A stretch of 64,000 nucleotides of DNA, from NCBI GenBank assembly GCA_902800965.1, contig CADCGK010000007.1:1377-65376 (forward strand), written 5' to 3'. Position numbers and translations under genes: made by a program. The notes beneath the pieces are model-generated. The model worked only from the letters and a program-made list of their open reading frames with translations, made no database searches and was not told the origin of the DNA. Positions within the stretch are counted from its first letter, which is position 1. Each line of letters opens with the position of its first letter. This DNA comes from an uncultured Bacteroidia bacterium. Its GTDB lineage: Bacteria; Bacteroidota; Bacteroidia; Bacteroidales; F082. Below, one piece after another: positions 31,448-43,860 of the stretch.

Positions 31448-33139
31448 TCATCGTTCCCTTCGCTCGATGACTTCCTTCAGTTGATAGCGTTCGCCTGTTG
31501 ATGGTTTGATGGCATCGATAAATTGCTGATTGTAACCGGGCGTATCGTAGCCCCAACGGACGAACTTGCCGTCCTTCCCGATTTTACGCACCACCAAGTC
31601 GTTGTAACGGACGATGAGGTATTTCGCCAACTGGTCCCAACGCTGCATCATCTTCTCAGCGTACGCGATGCTTTTGTTGTTCAAGTAATCCTGTCGTTTG
31701 GTCGGATTCATATCCTTGATGGCAGCCAAGACCTTGTCTTGGTCGGCGAAATAGTAGTCTTCCAGCTCGTTTTGTGCCTTCCTAAGGTCGCCTATCATCA
31801 TCGAATACCGGGGATAAACCATGTTGGCCACCCAGTTATTCATCCAGAAGGCCGACTCGAAGCTGAACTCGTTGCGGGGATTGTTCTCTGGGCGGAAGCA
31901 GGCCGGCACCTTTGTGATGCAGCAGTAAAGCGGCACGTAAGCCACCATGTTGGCATCGTCGCAGTTGAACCAGGTGACGCCACCAACGTCATTGGGAAGC
32001 CATGAACGCATCTGGCAGGTCATGGTGAAGCCCGATTGCTGGGTGGCGATAGGGCGCTCACGGAAATAATCGAGGCTGTCGCTGTCCTTATAATGCATCG
32101 GCAGCGGCCTCACAGGCATACCCCAAGGACCTGCCGTCATGTCGGAAGTCATGTCCAAGGGCGTACCCTCGTAATGGTCGCGCATATCCTGCTGAAGGTC
32201 TCTCAACGACAAGGGTTTGTCGGGCTTGATCCACAGCGGCAGGTGGTCGCAGACATCGAAATCGCCATTGATGTACGGCAGGTATTTATCCATCTCCTCT
32301 TGGCTGTAATGATGGCGGAAGAAGCTCCACACGCGAGCATCGGCGTAGCGCACGTTCTCGAAGTCGATCGGACAATAGGCATCGCGGAAAGAGAACTCCT
32401 CGTCTTTGCCGTTGAAGAACCCCTTCTCACGCGCAAACGAAATCACATCCGCAGCATACACACACTCCACTTCAGGATCATTGATCCGTCCAAAGTTCTT
32501 GCTGCTAATGCTCTTTCCACTTTCCAGCGGAAACTGCCTGATCCGGCTCAAATTGGCATGGGCACAGATGCAGTCGTCGGGGATCCTTAAAGCCACCCAT
32601 ACCGCGCCATTCCGTTTGGGCCCCTTCCCTATGATCTCCATGATCCAGGCCTCGTTGGGGTCGCACACGGTAATGCTCTCGCCGCTACTGTTGTAGCCAT
32701 ATTCCTCCACCAGCTCCGCCATGCATTTGATTGCTTCACGGGCAGTGGTGGAACGTTGCAAAGCCAGTCGCATCAACGTGAAGTAGTCGAGCAGACCGTC
32801 TTCGTTCACCAGCTCCAGTCGCCCGTCAAAAGTAGTCTCCACAATAGTAAGTTGCTTTTCGTTCATCAACCCCACCACGTTATAGGTGTATTCCACCTGT
32901 TTCACATAACGTCCCTTGTGGACAGGACCCCATCCGTTGACCGTGATCTGCTCGCCAGGAGCATGTTTCCCGGCAGGGCTGTAGAACAAGGATCCCGAAA
33001 AGCCGAAGCCGTCGCAGTTGTAAGTACACATCACACTGCCGTCAGCGGACGCCTTCTTTCCCACAATCAAGTTGGTGCAAGCCAAAGCGGATTCCAAACC
33101 CAACACGGCCAGTATTGCAGCAATTAATAGTCTTTTCAT
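31448..33139 (-). CDS. Secreted C69-family dipeptidase
   Basis: About 563 residues from MKRLLIAAILAVLGLESALA, a signal peptide whose cleavage leaves CTNLIVGKKASADGSV, with the N-terminal cysteine as the Ntn-hydrolase nucleophile of peptidase family C69 (PepD type). VCDPNEAWIMEIIGKGPKRN and CICAHANLSRIRQFP are family motifs. It removes dipeptides in the periplasm, which fits an amino-acid-fermenting organism. A start 14 codons upstream is open but lies before the signal peptide. Its stop faces the bidirectional terminator. Confidence 0.88.
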   Translation of the reverse strand: MKRLLIAAILAVLGLESALACTNLIVGKKASADGSVMCTYNCDGFGFSGSLFYSPAGKHAPGEQITVNGWGPVHKGRYVKQVEYTYNVVGLMNEKQLTIVETTFDGRLELVNEDGLLDYFTLMRLALQRSTTAREAIKCMAELVEEYGYNSSGESITVCDPNEAWIMEIIGKGPKRNGAVWVALRIPDDCICAHANLSRIRQFPLESGKSISSKNFGRINDPEVECVYAADVISFAREKGFFNGKDEEFSFRDAYCPIDFENVRYADARVWSFFRHHYSQEEMDKYLPYINGDFDVCDHLPLWIKPDKPLSLRDLQQDMRDHYEGTPLDMTSDMTAGPWGMPVRPLPMHYKDSDSLDYFRERPIATQQSGFTMTCQMRSWLPNDVGGVTWFNCDDANMVAYVPLYCCITKVPACFRPENNPRNEFSFESAFWMNNWVANMVYPRYSMMIGDLRKAQNELEDYYFADQDKVLAAIKDMNPTKRQDYLNNKSIAYAEKMMQRWDQLAKYLIVRYNDLVVRKIGKDGKFVRWGYDTPGYNQQFIDAIKPSTGERYQLKEVIERRER

Positions 33140-33256
33140 AGCAATAAAATTAAGTAATGCAAAGTTAGAAAAAAAAACCAAAAAAAATTCATGGCATAAT
33201 TATTGATAAATTTACCAATCAAAAAATCAGTTTAAATATCATAGAAGTTATTTGTT

Positions 33257-33919
33257 ATGAAAAAAAATTTATCACTCTTTATCATAGCGCTATTCACTAT
33301 CAACATGGCTGTAGCTCAGGCCCCAGATAAGTTTGAGTTGTTAAAAAACCAGGTCGCAAATTCTTTAGATAATGAGGCCAACAAGAATCACAATGATTCC
33401 TTAAACGCATCAAACGACGCCAATGAAATATCCCCCAATTTTGATAATAAATTCGAACTGCTCAAAAAACAGGGTGAAAAGGCTACAATAGACCGGCAAA
33501 GCGATAAAGCACGTGCTTTCAGAAAACAACAAATTGTTATCAAAAGGACTGATAACCAACAAACTACCGCAGATTTTCAAAAGAGCTTGGATGAACTTAA
33601 GAAGCAGACTGCCAATGCACTTCAGAATGCAGGTGACAATACGTTGGCAGGAAAGCATGCAATGCAAAATGAGGTTGAAGGATTGCCCGAACAAATCCGA
33701 AAATTCATGCGCGAGAATTATCCCAACGACGCAATCGGTAAATGGCATAATAAAACCATAAAAGGCGAAAAATGCTATATTGTAGAATTTGCCACGAGCC
33801 ACGACAAGAATCACATGGCTTCAGGATTGGTATTCAATGAAAGTTTTGAATATATCGGAGAAATAACATCGGGTGGCATTATTAGGCTAAAGTCTCCAAA
33901 ACCAAATCAAAAACACTAA
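33257..33919 (+). CDS. Secreted protein with a repeated KFELLK motif, unknown function
   Basis: 220 residues with a signal peptide (MKKNLSLFIIALFTINMAVA). Two copies of a short motif follow: DKFELLKNQ and NKFELLKKQ, about 38 residues apart, then helical Lys/Gln-rich sequence. The C-terminal 80 residues (LPEQIRKFMRENYPNDAIGK through KCYIVEFAT) recall the PepSY-like/DUF2874 fold of small Bacteroidetes periplasmic proteins; this is a weak resemblance. It is AT-rich compared with its neighbours. Confidence 0.6.
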   Translation: MKKNLSLFIIALFTINMAVAQAPDKFELLKNQVANSLDNEANKNHNDSLNASNDANEISPNFDNKFELLKKQGEKATIDRQSDKARAFRKQQIVIKRTDNQQTTADFQKSLDELKKQTANALQNAGDNTLAGKHAMQNEVEGLPEQIRKFMRENYPNDAIGKWHNKTIKGEKCYIVEFATSHDKNHMASGLVFNESFEYIGEITSGGIIRLKSPKPNQKH

Positions 33920-33925
33920 GTGGTT

Positions 33926-34810
33926 TCATTCTTTAGGCTCCACATGAACTGCTACATGGGTCTCTTCGCCGTAATGGTGGCGCAGTAGATCCTCCACCTC
34001 CGAAGCCTTGTCGTGGGCTTCTTTCAAGGAAAGATCACCATCCATCAGGATATGCATCTCAATGGCATAATGGTTGCCGATACGTCGGGTGCGCAAGTCG
34101 TGTGGTTTGGTGACACCAGGCACAGATTCGGCAAGCCGAAGGATCTCCTCTTCCACCTGATCGGGCAACGACTGCTCCATCAAGTCGCCGATGCCATTTT
34201 TCAAAAGATCGAAAGCCACCTTCACGATGAAGGCACCCACCACCACGGAGGCAATGGGATCGAGGATGGTCCAGCGCTCTCCTAAGAAGATGGCACCACC
34301 AATACCCACCGCTGTGCCTATGGAAGACAAGGCATCGCTGCGGTGATGCCAAGCATTGGCTTCCACTGCCTTGGAATTCAATTTCTTTGCCTTGATGATG
34401 GAATAACGGTAGACACCCTCCTTTAACACAATCGACACAACAGCCGCCCAGAAAGCCAACATCCCTGGCGCCTCCAGTACCTCTCCATTGGCCCAGCCGG
34501 CAATCTTCACTGCGCCTTTCACGATGATGGAAACTGCCACCGCCATCAAGGCTATGCCTATAATGGTCAATGCCAATGTCTCATATTTGCCATGCCCATA
34601 GTCGTGCGATTTGTCTTGAGGCTTGTTGCTGATCTTGACAAACACCAGCACGATGACATCCGTAACGAAATCGGAAAGCGAATGCAATGCATCGGCAATC
34701 ATGGCGGAGCTTCGGCCCACAATACCCGCAACAAACTTGAATATCAAGAGGATCACGTTCACCGCGCCTCCCACAAGGGTCACCTTGTAAATCTCTTTTT
34801 CGCGGTTCAT
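33926..34810 (-). CDS. Cation diffusion facilitator (zinc/iron/manganese efflux)
   Basis: About 294 residues from MNREKEIYKVTLVGGAVNVI. Six transmembrane segments; the metal site residues are in MIADALHSLSDFVTDVIVL (HxxxD-like) and AWHHRSDALSSIGTAVGI (HxxxD), with the cytoplasmic domain near the C-terminus (LRTRRIGNHYAIEMHILMDG). CDF proteins exchange divalent metal ions for protons; the ion is not determined. Its ATG overlaps the stop of the dehydrogenase gene (ATGA). Confidence 0.92.
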   Translation of the reverse strand: MNREKEIYKVTLVGGAVNVILLIFKFVAGIVGRSSAMIADALHSLSDFVTDVIVLVFVKISNKPQDKSHDYGHGKYETLALTIIGIALMAVAVSIIVKGAVKIAGWANGEVLEAPGMLAFWAAVVSIVLKEGVYRYSIIKAKKLNSKAVEANAWHHRSDALSSIGTAVGIGGAIFLGERWTILDPIASVVVGAFIVKVAFDLLKNGIGDLMEQSLPDQVEEEILRLAESVPGVTKPHDLRTRRIGNHYAIEMHILMDGDLSLKEAHDKASEVEDLLRHHYGEETHVAVHVEPKE

Positions 34811-36264
34811 TTCTTTTGGATACGTTGAGCCAAACCGATAGCGCCAACAGGACAAACGAGACGACACAGATGACAACCAACGCATTTCTTGCCGACAAGA
34901 TGCGGCTGGCGGGTGTCGTAATCGAAAGTGATGGCCTGATGACCACCATCCTGACAAGAGATGTAACAACGGCCACAGCCGATGCATTTCCCACGGTTGA
35001 ACAACGGGAAAACCATCGTCTCACGGTCAAGATCGGAAGGCAGCACAAACGATGGAAGCAGCTCACCGACGAGGTCTTCAAGATGCTCAACGCCTCTTTC
35101 TGCCATGTAGGTCTGCATGCCCATTTTCAGATCGTCGATGATGCGGTAGCCATATTGCATCACAGCAGTGCACACCTGCACGTTGCGGCAGCCAACCTGG
35201 ATGAACTCCAAGGCGTCGTGCCACGTTTCAATGCCGCCGATGCCACTGAACTGTATGTTTTTCATGATGGGATTCTTTGCCATCTCTAGGATGTAACGCA
35301 ATGCAATAGGCTTCACCGAACGGCCGCTGTAGCCCGAAACCGTCCATTTTCCATCAACTTTGACCTCGGGGCTCATCGTCACACTCTTGATGGTGTTAAT
35401 GGCCGAGATGGCATCGGCGCCTGCAAAATAGGAACCCATGGCAGGCTGGTTGATCTGCGTGATGTTAGGCGTCATCTTCGGGATGACAGGAATCTTCACA
35501 TTACGCTTCACGTATGCCGTATAAAACGTGACCAGCTCTGCATCCTGGCCCACATCGCTTCCCATGCCAGCAAGACGCATCTGCGGACAAGAGTAATTCA
35601 ATTCCACGGCATCGCAACCGGCCTCTTCCGCCATCTTCGCCAACTCGATCCACTCTTCTTCCGTCTGTCCCATGATCGATGCAACCACAACCTTCAACGG
35701 GTAATCTTTCTTCAAGCGGCGCAAAATGTCGAAATCCACCTCGTAAGGATTCTCGCTCAGCTGTTCCATGTTGCGGAACCCGGCAAACGAAGCCCCCTCA
35801 CGGATGGCATCGAAACGAGGCGACACCTCGCGAATATCCTGCTTGCAGATAGTCTTGTAAAAAACACCGGCCCAGCCCGCCTCAAAAGCGCGCGCCACCA
35901 TCTCATAATTCGCACAAATCGCCGATGACGCCAAGAAGAACGGATTTTCACAACGCAACCCACAGAACGTGATCCCCAATTCAGGCCTTTCCTCACCTCT
36001 CACCTCTAACCTCTCACCTCTAAGCTCCCCAACTATTTCCCTGATTCTAATCGGCCTGTCATAATGAATACAAGCCTTTTCCGCTCGTCCAAGATCGTCA
36101 TCGGAACAATCTTGAAGCCATAGTCCGGCGTTCTTAACATTGTCGAAACGGATGGCACGGATGGCACGGGCCGGATCGCCTTTCCCACACGCTTTAGTAC
36201 AAGGAGCATCCTCGCACAAAAGGCAGCGTGCCGCCTCTTCACGGATAGAGAATTGATGTTTCAT
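34807..36264 (-). CDS. preA: PreA-like dihydropyrimidine dehydrogenase with N-terminal Fe-S module
   Basis: 485 residues. The N-terminus CLLCEDAPCTKACGKGDP is the iron-sulfur module usually found at the start of PreT/GltD-type subunits or of the fused eukaryotic enzyme. The core (FMN barrel, about 95-400) has GLRCENPFFLASSAICANYE, ELNYSCPQM and PKMTPNITQ; the C-terminus carries two ferredoxin clusters, CIGCGRCYISCQDGGHQ and CVGCHLCRLVCPVG. It would reduce uracil or thymine with NAD(P)H. The FAD domain (PreT) is not adjacent. The linker [19 protein letters not shown] is coded by a heptamer repeat tract (35989-36026). Confidence 0.85.
   Translation of the reverse strand: MKHQFSIREEAARCLLCEDAPCTKACGKGDPARAIRAIRFDNVKNAGLWLQDCSDDDLGRAEKACIHYDRPIRIREIVGELRGERLEVRGEERPELGITFCGLRCENPFFLASSAICANYEMVARAFEAGWAGVFYKTICKQDIREVSPRFDAIREGASFAGFRNMEQLSENPYEVDFDILRRLKKDYPLKVVVASIMGQTEEEWIELAKMAEEAGCDAVELNYSCPQMRLAGMGSDVGQDAELVTFYTAYVKRNVKIPVIPKMTPNITQINQPAMGSYFAGADAISAINTIKSVTMSPEVKVDGKWTVSGYSGRSVKPIALRYILEMAKNPIMKNIQFSGIGGIETWHDALEFIQVGCRNVQVCTAVMQYGYRIIDDLKMGMQTYMAERGVEHLEDLVGELLPSFVLPSDLDRETMVFPLFNRGKCIGCGRCYISCQDGGHQAITFDYDTRQPHLVGKKCVGCHLCRLVCPVGAIGLAQRIQKK
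35989..36026. repeat. Heptamer tract inside the preA reading frame
   Basis: CTCACCT and CTAACCT units (TGAGAGG/TTAGAGG family) lie between the Fe-S module and the barrel and are translated as a charged linker. Confidence 0.85.
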
Positions 36265-36349
36265 AATGTTTGCGAAAATACATAATAATCTGTAATTATG
36301 CTAAAAATTATTATCGCCATCTTTATGGAGACCGTCTTATGCACACCAG

Positions 36350-37117
36350 TCAGTTCTTATACCGTATGGAAACCTCCGTCAAAATATCGTGATGGCGGTA
36401 GGTTTCCAACGGAACACGACTGTGATAGTCATATCTGAATGAGAAGTCGAGAAACAATTTCTTAGTGATTTGCGTCTGAAGCTTCGTCTCGCTGTAAATG
36501 ATGTAATCGCTCAAATCAAGCACCGAAGGCTGGAAGAATGTATAATGCAGCAACGCGAGGTTATCCGCAAGTTTCTGCTTGATCTTGGGGCGGATCGAGA
36601 TGCGGTAGTTGTTGTTGGGCAACGCCGACACATCGTCAGTAAAGTCATTCCAGTCAAAAACAAAAGCAGCACTGACGGAATAGTCGCAGAAGGAAGGAAT
36701 CGTAAAGACCCTTAACTTGAGCCCCAACAATCCACTCAGCTTGAGATCATATCCCTTGTATTTGTTCGTGAGCATCTCGCATGCAAGAAAAGGCGAATAT
36801 TTACCATATTGGTACAGATCCGTCTTCACGCCCCCATTGATCTCGAAATTGGTTTCTTCCCATCGGCGACCGACATCGTTTTTCTGTATCATGGAACTAT
36901 ATAAAAAGCGATAATGGCAGTCGAAAGCAAGAACACTGTCGTTCCGTGTCAACGAAGCGTCTTGACTGACATTGCAGTTATTGACATTACCCGCATTCAG
37001 CGAAGCGCCAAGGCCAACATTATATTTCCACTTACCCTGCGAAAACACATATATCGTGCTAAAAAACAGCACAATTGTCAATAAAACACGCAATTTACCA
37101 AATAACATATTCATCAA
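36350..37117 (-). CDS. DUF481-like outer-membrane protein
   Basis: About 255 residues with a hydrophobic start (MMNMLFGKLRVLLTIVLFFS). The mature part looks like a beta-barrel: GLGASLNAGNVNNCNVS, NFEINGGVKTDLYQYGKYSP, FLDFSFRYDYHSRVP and a final strand DILTEVSIRYKN. The early GxxxxxGN segment is typical of DUF481/YdiY-like proteins of unknown function. It lies 8 bp after the lipoprotein gene and is probably co-transcribed with it. Confidence 0.65.
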   Translation of the reverse strand: MMNMLFGKLRVLLTIVLFFSTIYVFSQGKWKYNVGLGASLNAGNVNNCNVSQDASLTRNDSVLAFDCHYRFLYSSMIQKNDVGRRWEETNFEINGGVKTDLYQYGKYSPFLACEMLTNKYKGYDLKLSGLLGLKLRVFTIPSFCDYSVSAAFVFDWNDFTDDVSALPNNNYRISIRPKIKQKLADNLALLHYTFFQPSVLDLSDYIIYSETKLQTQITKKLFLDFSFRYDYHSRVPLETYRHHDILTEVSIRYKN

Positions 37118-37125
37118 AATACCGT

Positions 37126-38214
37126 TTATCTAAACGGACGCCATACCAATTCAGCATCATATACCTCACCGAACGAGTCAAAAATCGCTTGACCTTCATC
37201 CAAGGTAAGCAACTCTCCATCTTTATTATACTCGTCTTCCATTTTATCCGTCTCGAAATTGTAGCTCTGCATATCGCCAAATTCGAACTCCGGAGTGCTG
37301 TTTAGCAGCTTGGTATAATGCGCATAGAAACAACCTGTACCGCATCCGCCGGCATCGCCAACAACGCCTTCTTTATGGAAAATCAGATGGCGTTTGAAAT
37401 CCGTGCTGGCAAGGAGATGGATCTCCCCTTCGACAATGGATACAACTACCTGGCATTCATCATTATGGTTGCTCAAGACCAACTCCGGCATACCGTCTTC
37501 ATCGACATCGAACAAAGCATATTTGCTGAACGACTCGTCATCATAGAAATCATAATTCTCATGGTATTTATCCAAGATGGTCGAAATGCCTTCAAACTCG
37601 GTGACTGGCTCGGTGAAATTCATACCGTCCCAAGAATAGACGTGCCTTAAGCCGCCCCACCATTGGCCGAAATACTCATACACCGCTATTTCGTTCGGTT
37701 CAGGATAGATCTCATACCACACCTCCGCATCCGGATAGTCGGAAGTGAACTTCATGGCAGGAATGATCTCAGGCGTCATCGTCTTGCTTGACGGATCATA
37801 GTCGTAAAACGCAAACAAGCTTTGTTTCTCGGTGTTCGGCTCGAAGATATTGATACCAAACAGCTGATGACCGTTGGAACGTTGCCAAACACGGGCTTGC
37901 AAGCTCTCGTCATCCGGACTGTCATTGCCACTGGAAAAACTCATGTAGTTGTATTGGGGGTCATACATCGAAATAAAATCCTGCTCATTTTCCGGCAATT
38001 TAAGGTCTTCGAGCAAAGCACCGACACATCGTGTAGGCCATTGCTTTTGGAAGGCCTGTATCATGCCCATGACATCAGCGCTACTCACTTTCTTGATGGG
38101 TGTAGTCTGCCATGCATCGAATATTTCGTCAACAATCATAATTGGTTTTTCGCTCTCTTTGCAGGAAAGCATAAACAGGCAAAGAACGCCTGCGATCAGG
38201 AAACACTTTTTCAT
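37126..38214 (-). CDS. Lipoprotein of unknown function
   Basis: About 362 residues from MKKCFLIAGVLCLFMLSCKE, with lipobox MLSC. The first 80 residues contain the helical stretch VDEIFDAWQTTPIKKVSSAD. FDVDEDGMPELVLSNHNDEC is an acidic loop resembling FG-GAP or EF-type calcium motifs, and the C-terminal part has VVGDAGGCGTGCFYAHY. I do not recognise a family. It is the first gene of a two-gene unit with the DUF481-like protein and divergent from GH97. Confidence 0.65.
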   Translation of the reverse strand: MKKCFLIAGVLCLFMLSCKESEKPIMIVDEIFDAWQTTPIKKVSSADVMGMIQAFQKQWPTRCVGALLEDLKLPENEQDFISMYDPQYNYMSFSSGNDSPDDESLQARVWQRSNGHQLFGINIFEPNTEKQSLFAFYDYDPSSKTMTPEIIPAMKFTSDYPDAEVWYEIYPEPNEIAVYEYFGQWWGGLRHVYSWDGMNFTEPVTEFEGISTILDKYHENYDFYDDESFSKYALFDVDEDGMPELVLSNHNDECQVVVSIVEGEIHLLASTDFKRHLIFHKEGVVGDAGGCGTGCFYAHYTKLLNSTPEFEFGDMQSYNFETDKMEDEYNKDGELLTLDEGQAIFDSFGEVYDAELVWRPFR

Positions 38215-38223
38215 AATGCTTAG

Positions 38224-40716
<2,493 letters not shown>

Positions 40717-40771
40717 CCAATATTAAAATAAATTACTATATTTGCTAGTTTTTTGTTGAAACTTTCATCTC

Positions 40772-41227
40772 ATGAAGAAACTCTTCTTAATCATCACATT
40801 GATTGGCGCTTTCATCAGCACATCAATGGCACAAAGCGCCTTGAACGACAAGGCTGAAAGCATCATAGGAACCTATTCTTGCAAGCAAGGCGACGACCAG
40901 TTCAAAGCCAAGATTACCCAGCAAAAGGATGGCACTTTCACAGGCCAGATTATTTGGGTCGAAAAAGATCGCGATGCCAACGGCAACAAAATCTTGGACA
41001 CGAAGAATCCAGACAAAAACCTACGCAACACTCCTTGCGACCAAATCGTGCTGTTTTCTAGACTGCAATACAACGCCAAGGAAAAATGCTGGGACGGCAC
41101 CAAGATCTACGACCCTCAGAGAGGCATCAAAGCCAAGGTCAAAGTGGAATTCACTGATGACGGGCAACTCAAGCTCAGAGGATCCATCCTAGGCATCGGC
41201 GAAAGTGTGTACTGGAAGAAAATCTGA
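40772..41227 (+). CDS. DUF2147 family secreted protein
   Basis: 151 residues with a signal peptide (MKKLFLIITLIGAFISTSMA). The DUF2147 pattern is clear: IIGTYSC, FKAKITQQKDGTFTGQIIWV, then ILDTKNPDKNLRN with CDQIVLF and LQYNAKEKCWDGTKIYDPQR, ending VYWKKI. Function unknown; lipocalin-like periplasmic proteins. A -7 box TATATTTG lies at 40737-40744. The barrel gene begins two bases after its stop. Confidence 0.88.
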   Translation: MKKLFLIITLIGAFISTSMAQSALNDKAESIIGTYSCKQGDDQFKAKITQQKDGTFTGQIIWVEKDRDANGNKILDTKNPDKNLRNTPCDQIVLFSRLQYNAKEKCWDGTKIYDPQRGIKAKVKVEFTDDGQLKLRGSILGIGESVYWKKI

Positions 41228-41229
41228 CC

Positions 41230-43860
41230 ATGAAGAAGCCTGCGCTCCTAAAGACCATCCTCTTAACCGCATTTATTCTCATCGCGGTATGCAGTGAAGC
41301 ACAGTTCCCTGGCGGTCAAGGCGGACCTCCTCCTGGAGGCAGACGTCCCGGCGGACGCCCACCCATGGGTGACCGCAATCGCGAGTGGAACCAAAACTCA
41401 GGCAACACGCCTATCAGGCAAAAGAAAAGAGTCCGCGAAGGCGACACCTTCACGGTGGTAGGGTTGTTGCGCGATGCCGACAACGGCGAATATCTCCCCT
41501 ACGTCAACGTGGCGGTGCTCGACTCCATCGACTCCGCGTTCGTCAAAGGCGGCATCAGCAACATGGACGGACGTTTCGAGATCAACGACGTCCCCCAAGG
41601 CGCTTTCCTGCTGAGGATTTCAGCCATCGGCTATGAGAACTTCGTCCTACCTTTCAAAGTGACCAACAACACCGACCTCGGCACCTTGCGCATCAAACAG
41701 GGCGTCACCTCACTGAACGAGGTCACTGTCACCGCCGAGAAGCCGCTTTACGCCATGGACGGCGAGAAACTCGTCTATAACGTCAGCGAGGACCCGTCCA
41801 TCCAAACGGGTACCACCGAGGATGCCTTGCAGAACGCACCCGGCGTGGAAGTCGATGTGGAAGGTAACATCACCCTGCGTGGCGTGTCGAGCGTGGAGAT
41901 CTGGGTCAACGACAAGCCCTCGAAACTCACTGAAGAGAACCTGAAGACCTATCTTCAGACCTTGCCCGCCAATGCCATCGCACGCATCGAGACCATTACC
42001 AACCCATCAGCAAAATATGCCACTGAAGCCGAAGCTGTCATCAATATCGTCACTTCGGCACATATCAAGAGCAACCAGTTCGTGAGCTTCGGCGTTAACG
42101 GCTCCAACCAGCCTTTTGTCTCGCCTTGGGTGAGTTACATGTGGAAGAAGGAGAAACTGAGCATCAACCTGTTTGCTTCGGGACGTTATAGCAACAGACT
42201 CAACACCACCGACAGCTGGGAGCTGAAACGCGAGGATGCCGCTACTGAGGGGCTGTATGACTCTGTGTGGTACAAGACGACATCACAAAAAGAGGACAAC
42301 CGTAGCATTAGCGGCAATGTCTTCATGAATATCGACTATGAGATTGACTCGACGAGCGACATCTCCTTCGATGGAGGTGGTTTCTATAATAACAACCGCA
42401 ACAATGGTAGCCGTCGCGAAGTACAGACCTTCTATTTGCAACCTGTGGATAGCATTTTGGCCTACAGCATGGGCGATACGACCGTTTCGCAATCCGGCTT
42501 CGGCCATTTTGGTGTGGACTACACCAAGAAGTTTGACGACAAGGGACACAACCTCCGAATCGGTTTGAATGGCAGATTCAACAGGAACGCTTCCGACTAT
42601 TACAACAACCGTTTCTACGATGTCTACACCGACTTCGATGAAAACCGATATCTTTTGAGTAATCAGAAGGGCTATGGCATTAATCTCGATGCGCGCTACA
42701 ACCGACCCTATAGTGAGGAGGGTGAACTCAGCTATGGATTGCGCATCGACAATCAGGTGGACAATAGTGATTATAAACGTTTCTATTCCAATGATGGCGG
42801 CATCACTTATGACAGCATCGACGTGCTTCGCACCTACCATTTCAATGGCAATGAAACCGGTGTCAACGGCGATGTCAACTGGACGCATCGTTGGGGTGGT
42901 TTTACCTTGAGTACGGGTTTGGGAATTGGTGGCGACCGCATTGGCTACAACTACCAGAGCGATATGCCGTTTGCTGACGACAGCACCTTGTATTTCCTCA
43001 ATGTACGTCCTTCCATTCACTTGACCTATCGTACGGAATCGATGCACAACTGGAAACTCAACTATTCGATGCGTATGTCGCACCCCGGAGAAGACCAAAT
43101 CAGCACTTTCCGCAGATATGGTGATGACAGCTATTCGACTGGTAATCCATTTGGGCTAAAAAATGCTTATACACATAATGTGGAAGCAGGATGGCAGAAG
43201 TTCTTCGAGCGTTTTGGTAACATCGGCCTCGAAGCCTATGGTCGCTGGAGCACCAATGAGATCAGCAGACTGACCGACGCCGAGTACGACGACTTTCTGG
43301 ATCGTATCGTCAGTTATTCGATGCCTTATAACATGGGTACCTCATGGCGTTACGGTACTTCGCTCAATATGACCTACCGTCCCACGGGATTCTTCAACGT
43401 GCGCTTGTATGCCAACCTGTATGACTACGGCTATCGCATGGAATACGACCGTAACGGTGTGCATCAGATTGACCAACGCGACAAGTGGTCGTGGAGTGTG
43501 CGCGTCAACGCTTGGGCGAAGCTCTTCAATCAGCTCCAAGTCACGGCTTCGGCCAACTACAACTCGCCGACCATCAGCCTGATGAGCGAGCGCAAGGCAC
43601 GCTATTTCCTTAACATGGGTATGCGCAGCGACTTCTTCAACCGTCGTCTGTCGGTGTTCGTCAATGTGCAGGACATCTTCAATTGGGGTGCCAAGATCGG
43701 TTCGGGCTCGAGCAACACCAACCCGTATTATCTCAGCGACAGCACGCGCAAAATGCTGAACAGCCGCTATATCTCTGCGGGCTTCACATTGCGTTTCGGT
43801 AAGCTGGAACTTGAGCGACAAGCCAAAGAAGGCGAGAGCGAAACAGGCGACACCTTATGA
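41230..43860 (+). CDS. TonB-receptor-like outer-membrane protein with carboxypeptidase-regulatory-like domain
   Basis: 876 residues. Signal peptide, then a Gly/Pro/Arg-rich stretch (FPGGQGGPPPGGRRPGGRPP), a CarboxypepD_reg-like domain (FTVVGLLRDADNGEYLPYVN to LGTLRIKQG), a plug-like segment (TTEDALQNAPGVEVDVEGNI, VEIWVNDKPSKLTEE, ETITNPSAKYATEAEAVINI) and a large beta-barrel of the b-brl_3 type. Its plug resembles the protein at 28120. It may import a substrate or act as an envelope receptor; the ligand is unknown. It is sandwiched between DUF2147 (2-bp gap) and HD (ATGA overlap) genes. Confidence 0.88.
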   Translation: MKKPALLKTILLTAFILIAVCSEAQFPGGQGGPPPGGRRPGGRPPMGDRNREWNQNSGNTPIRQKKRVREGDTFTVVGLLRDADNGEYLPYVNVAVLDSIDSAFVKGGISNMDGRFEINDVPQGAFLLRISAIGYENFVLPFKVTNNTDLGTLRIKQGVTSLNEVTVTAEKPLYAMDGEKLVYNVSEDPSIQTGTTEDALQNAPGVEVDVEGNITLRGVSSVEIWVNDKPSKLTEENLKTYLQTLPANAIARIETITNPSAKYATEAEAVINIVTSAHIKSNQFVSFGVNGSNQPFVSPWVSYMWKKEKLSINLFASGRYSNRLNTTDSWELKREDAATEGLYDSVWYKTTSQKEDNRSISGNVFMNIDYEIDSTSDISFDGGGFYNNNRNNGSRREVQTFYLQPVDSILAYSMGDTTVSQSGFGHFGVDYTKKFDDKGHNLRIGLNGRFNRNASDYYNNRFYDVYTDFDENRYLLSNQKGYGINLDARYNRPYSEEGELSYGLRIDNQVDNSDYKRFYSNDGGITYDSIDVLRTYHFNGNETGVNGDVNWTHRWGGFTLSTGLGIGGDRIGYNYQSDMPFADDSTLYFLNVRPSIHLTYRTESMHNWKLNYSMRMSHPGEDQISTFRRYGDDSYSTGNPFGLKNAYTHNVEAGWQKFFERFGNIGLEAYGRWSTNEISRLTDAEYDDFLDRIVSYSMPYNMGTSWRYGTSLNMTYRPTGFFNVRLYANLYDYGYRMEYDRNGVHQIDQRDKWSWSVRVNAWAKLFNQLQVTASANYNSPTISLMSERKARYFLNMGMRSDFFNRRLSVFVNVQDIFNWGAKIGSGSSNTNPYYLSDSTRKMLNSRYISAGFTLRFGKLELERQAKEGESETGDTL

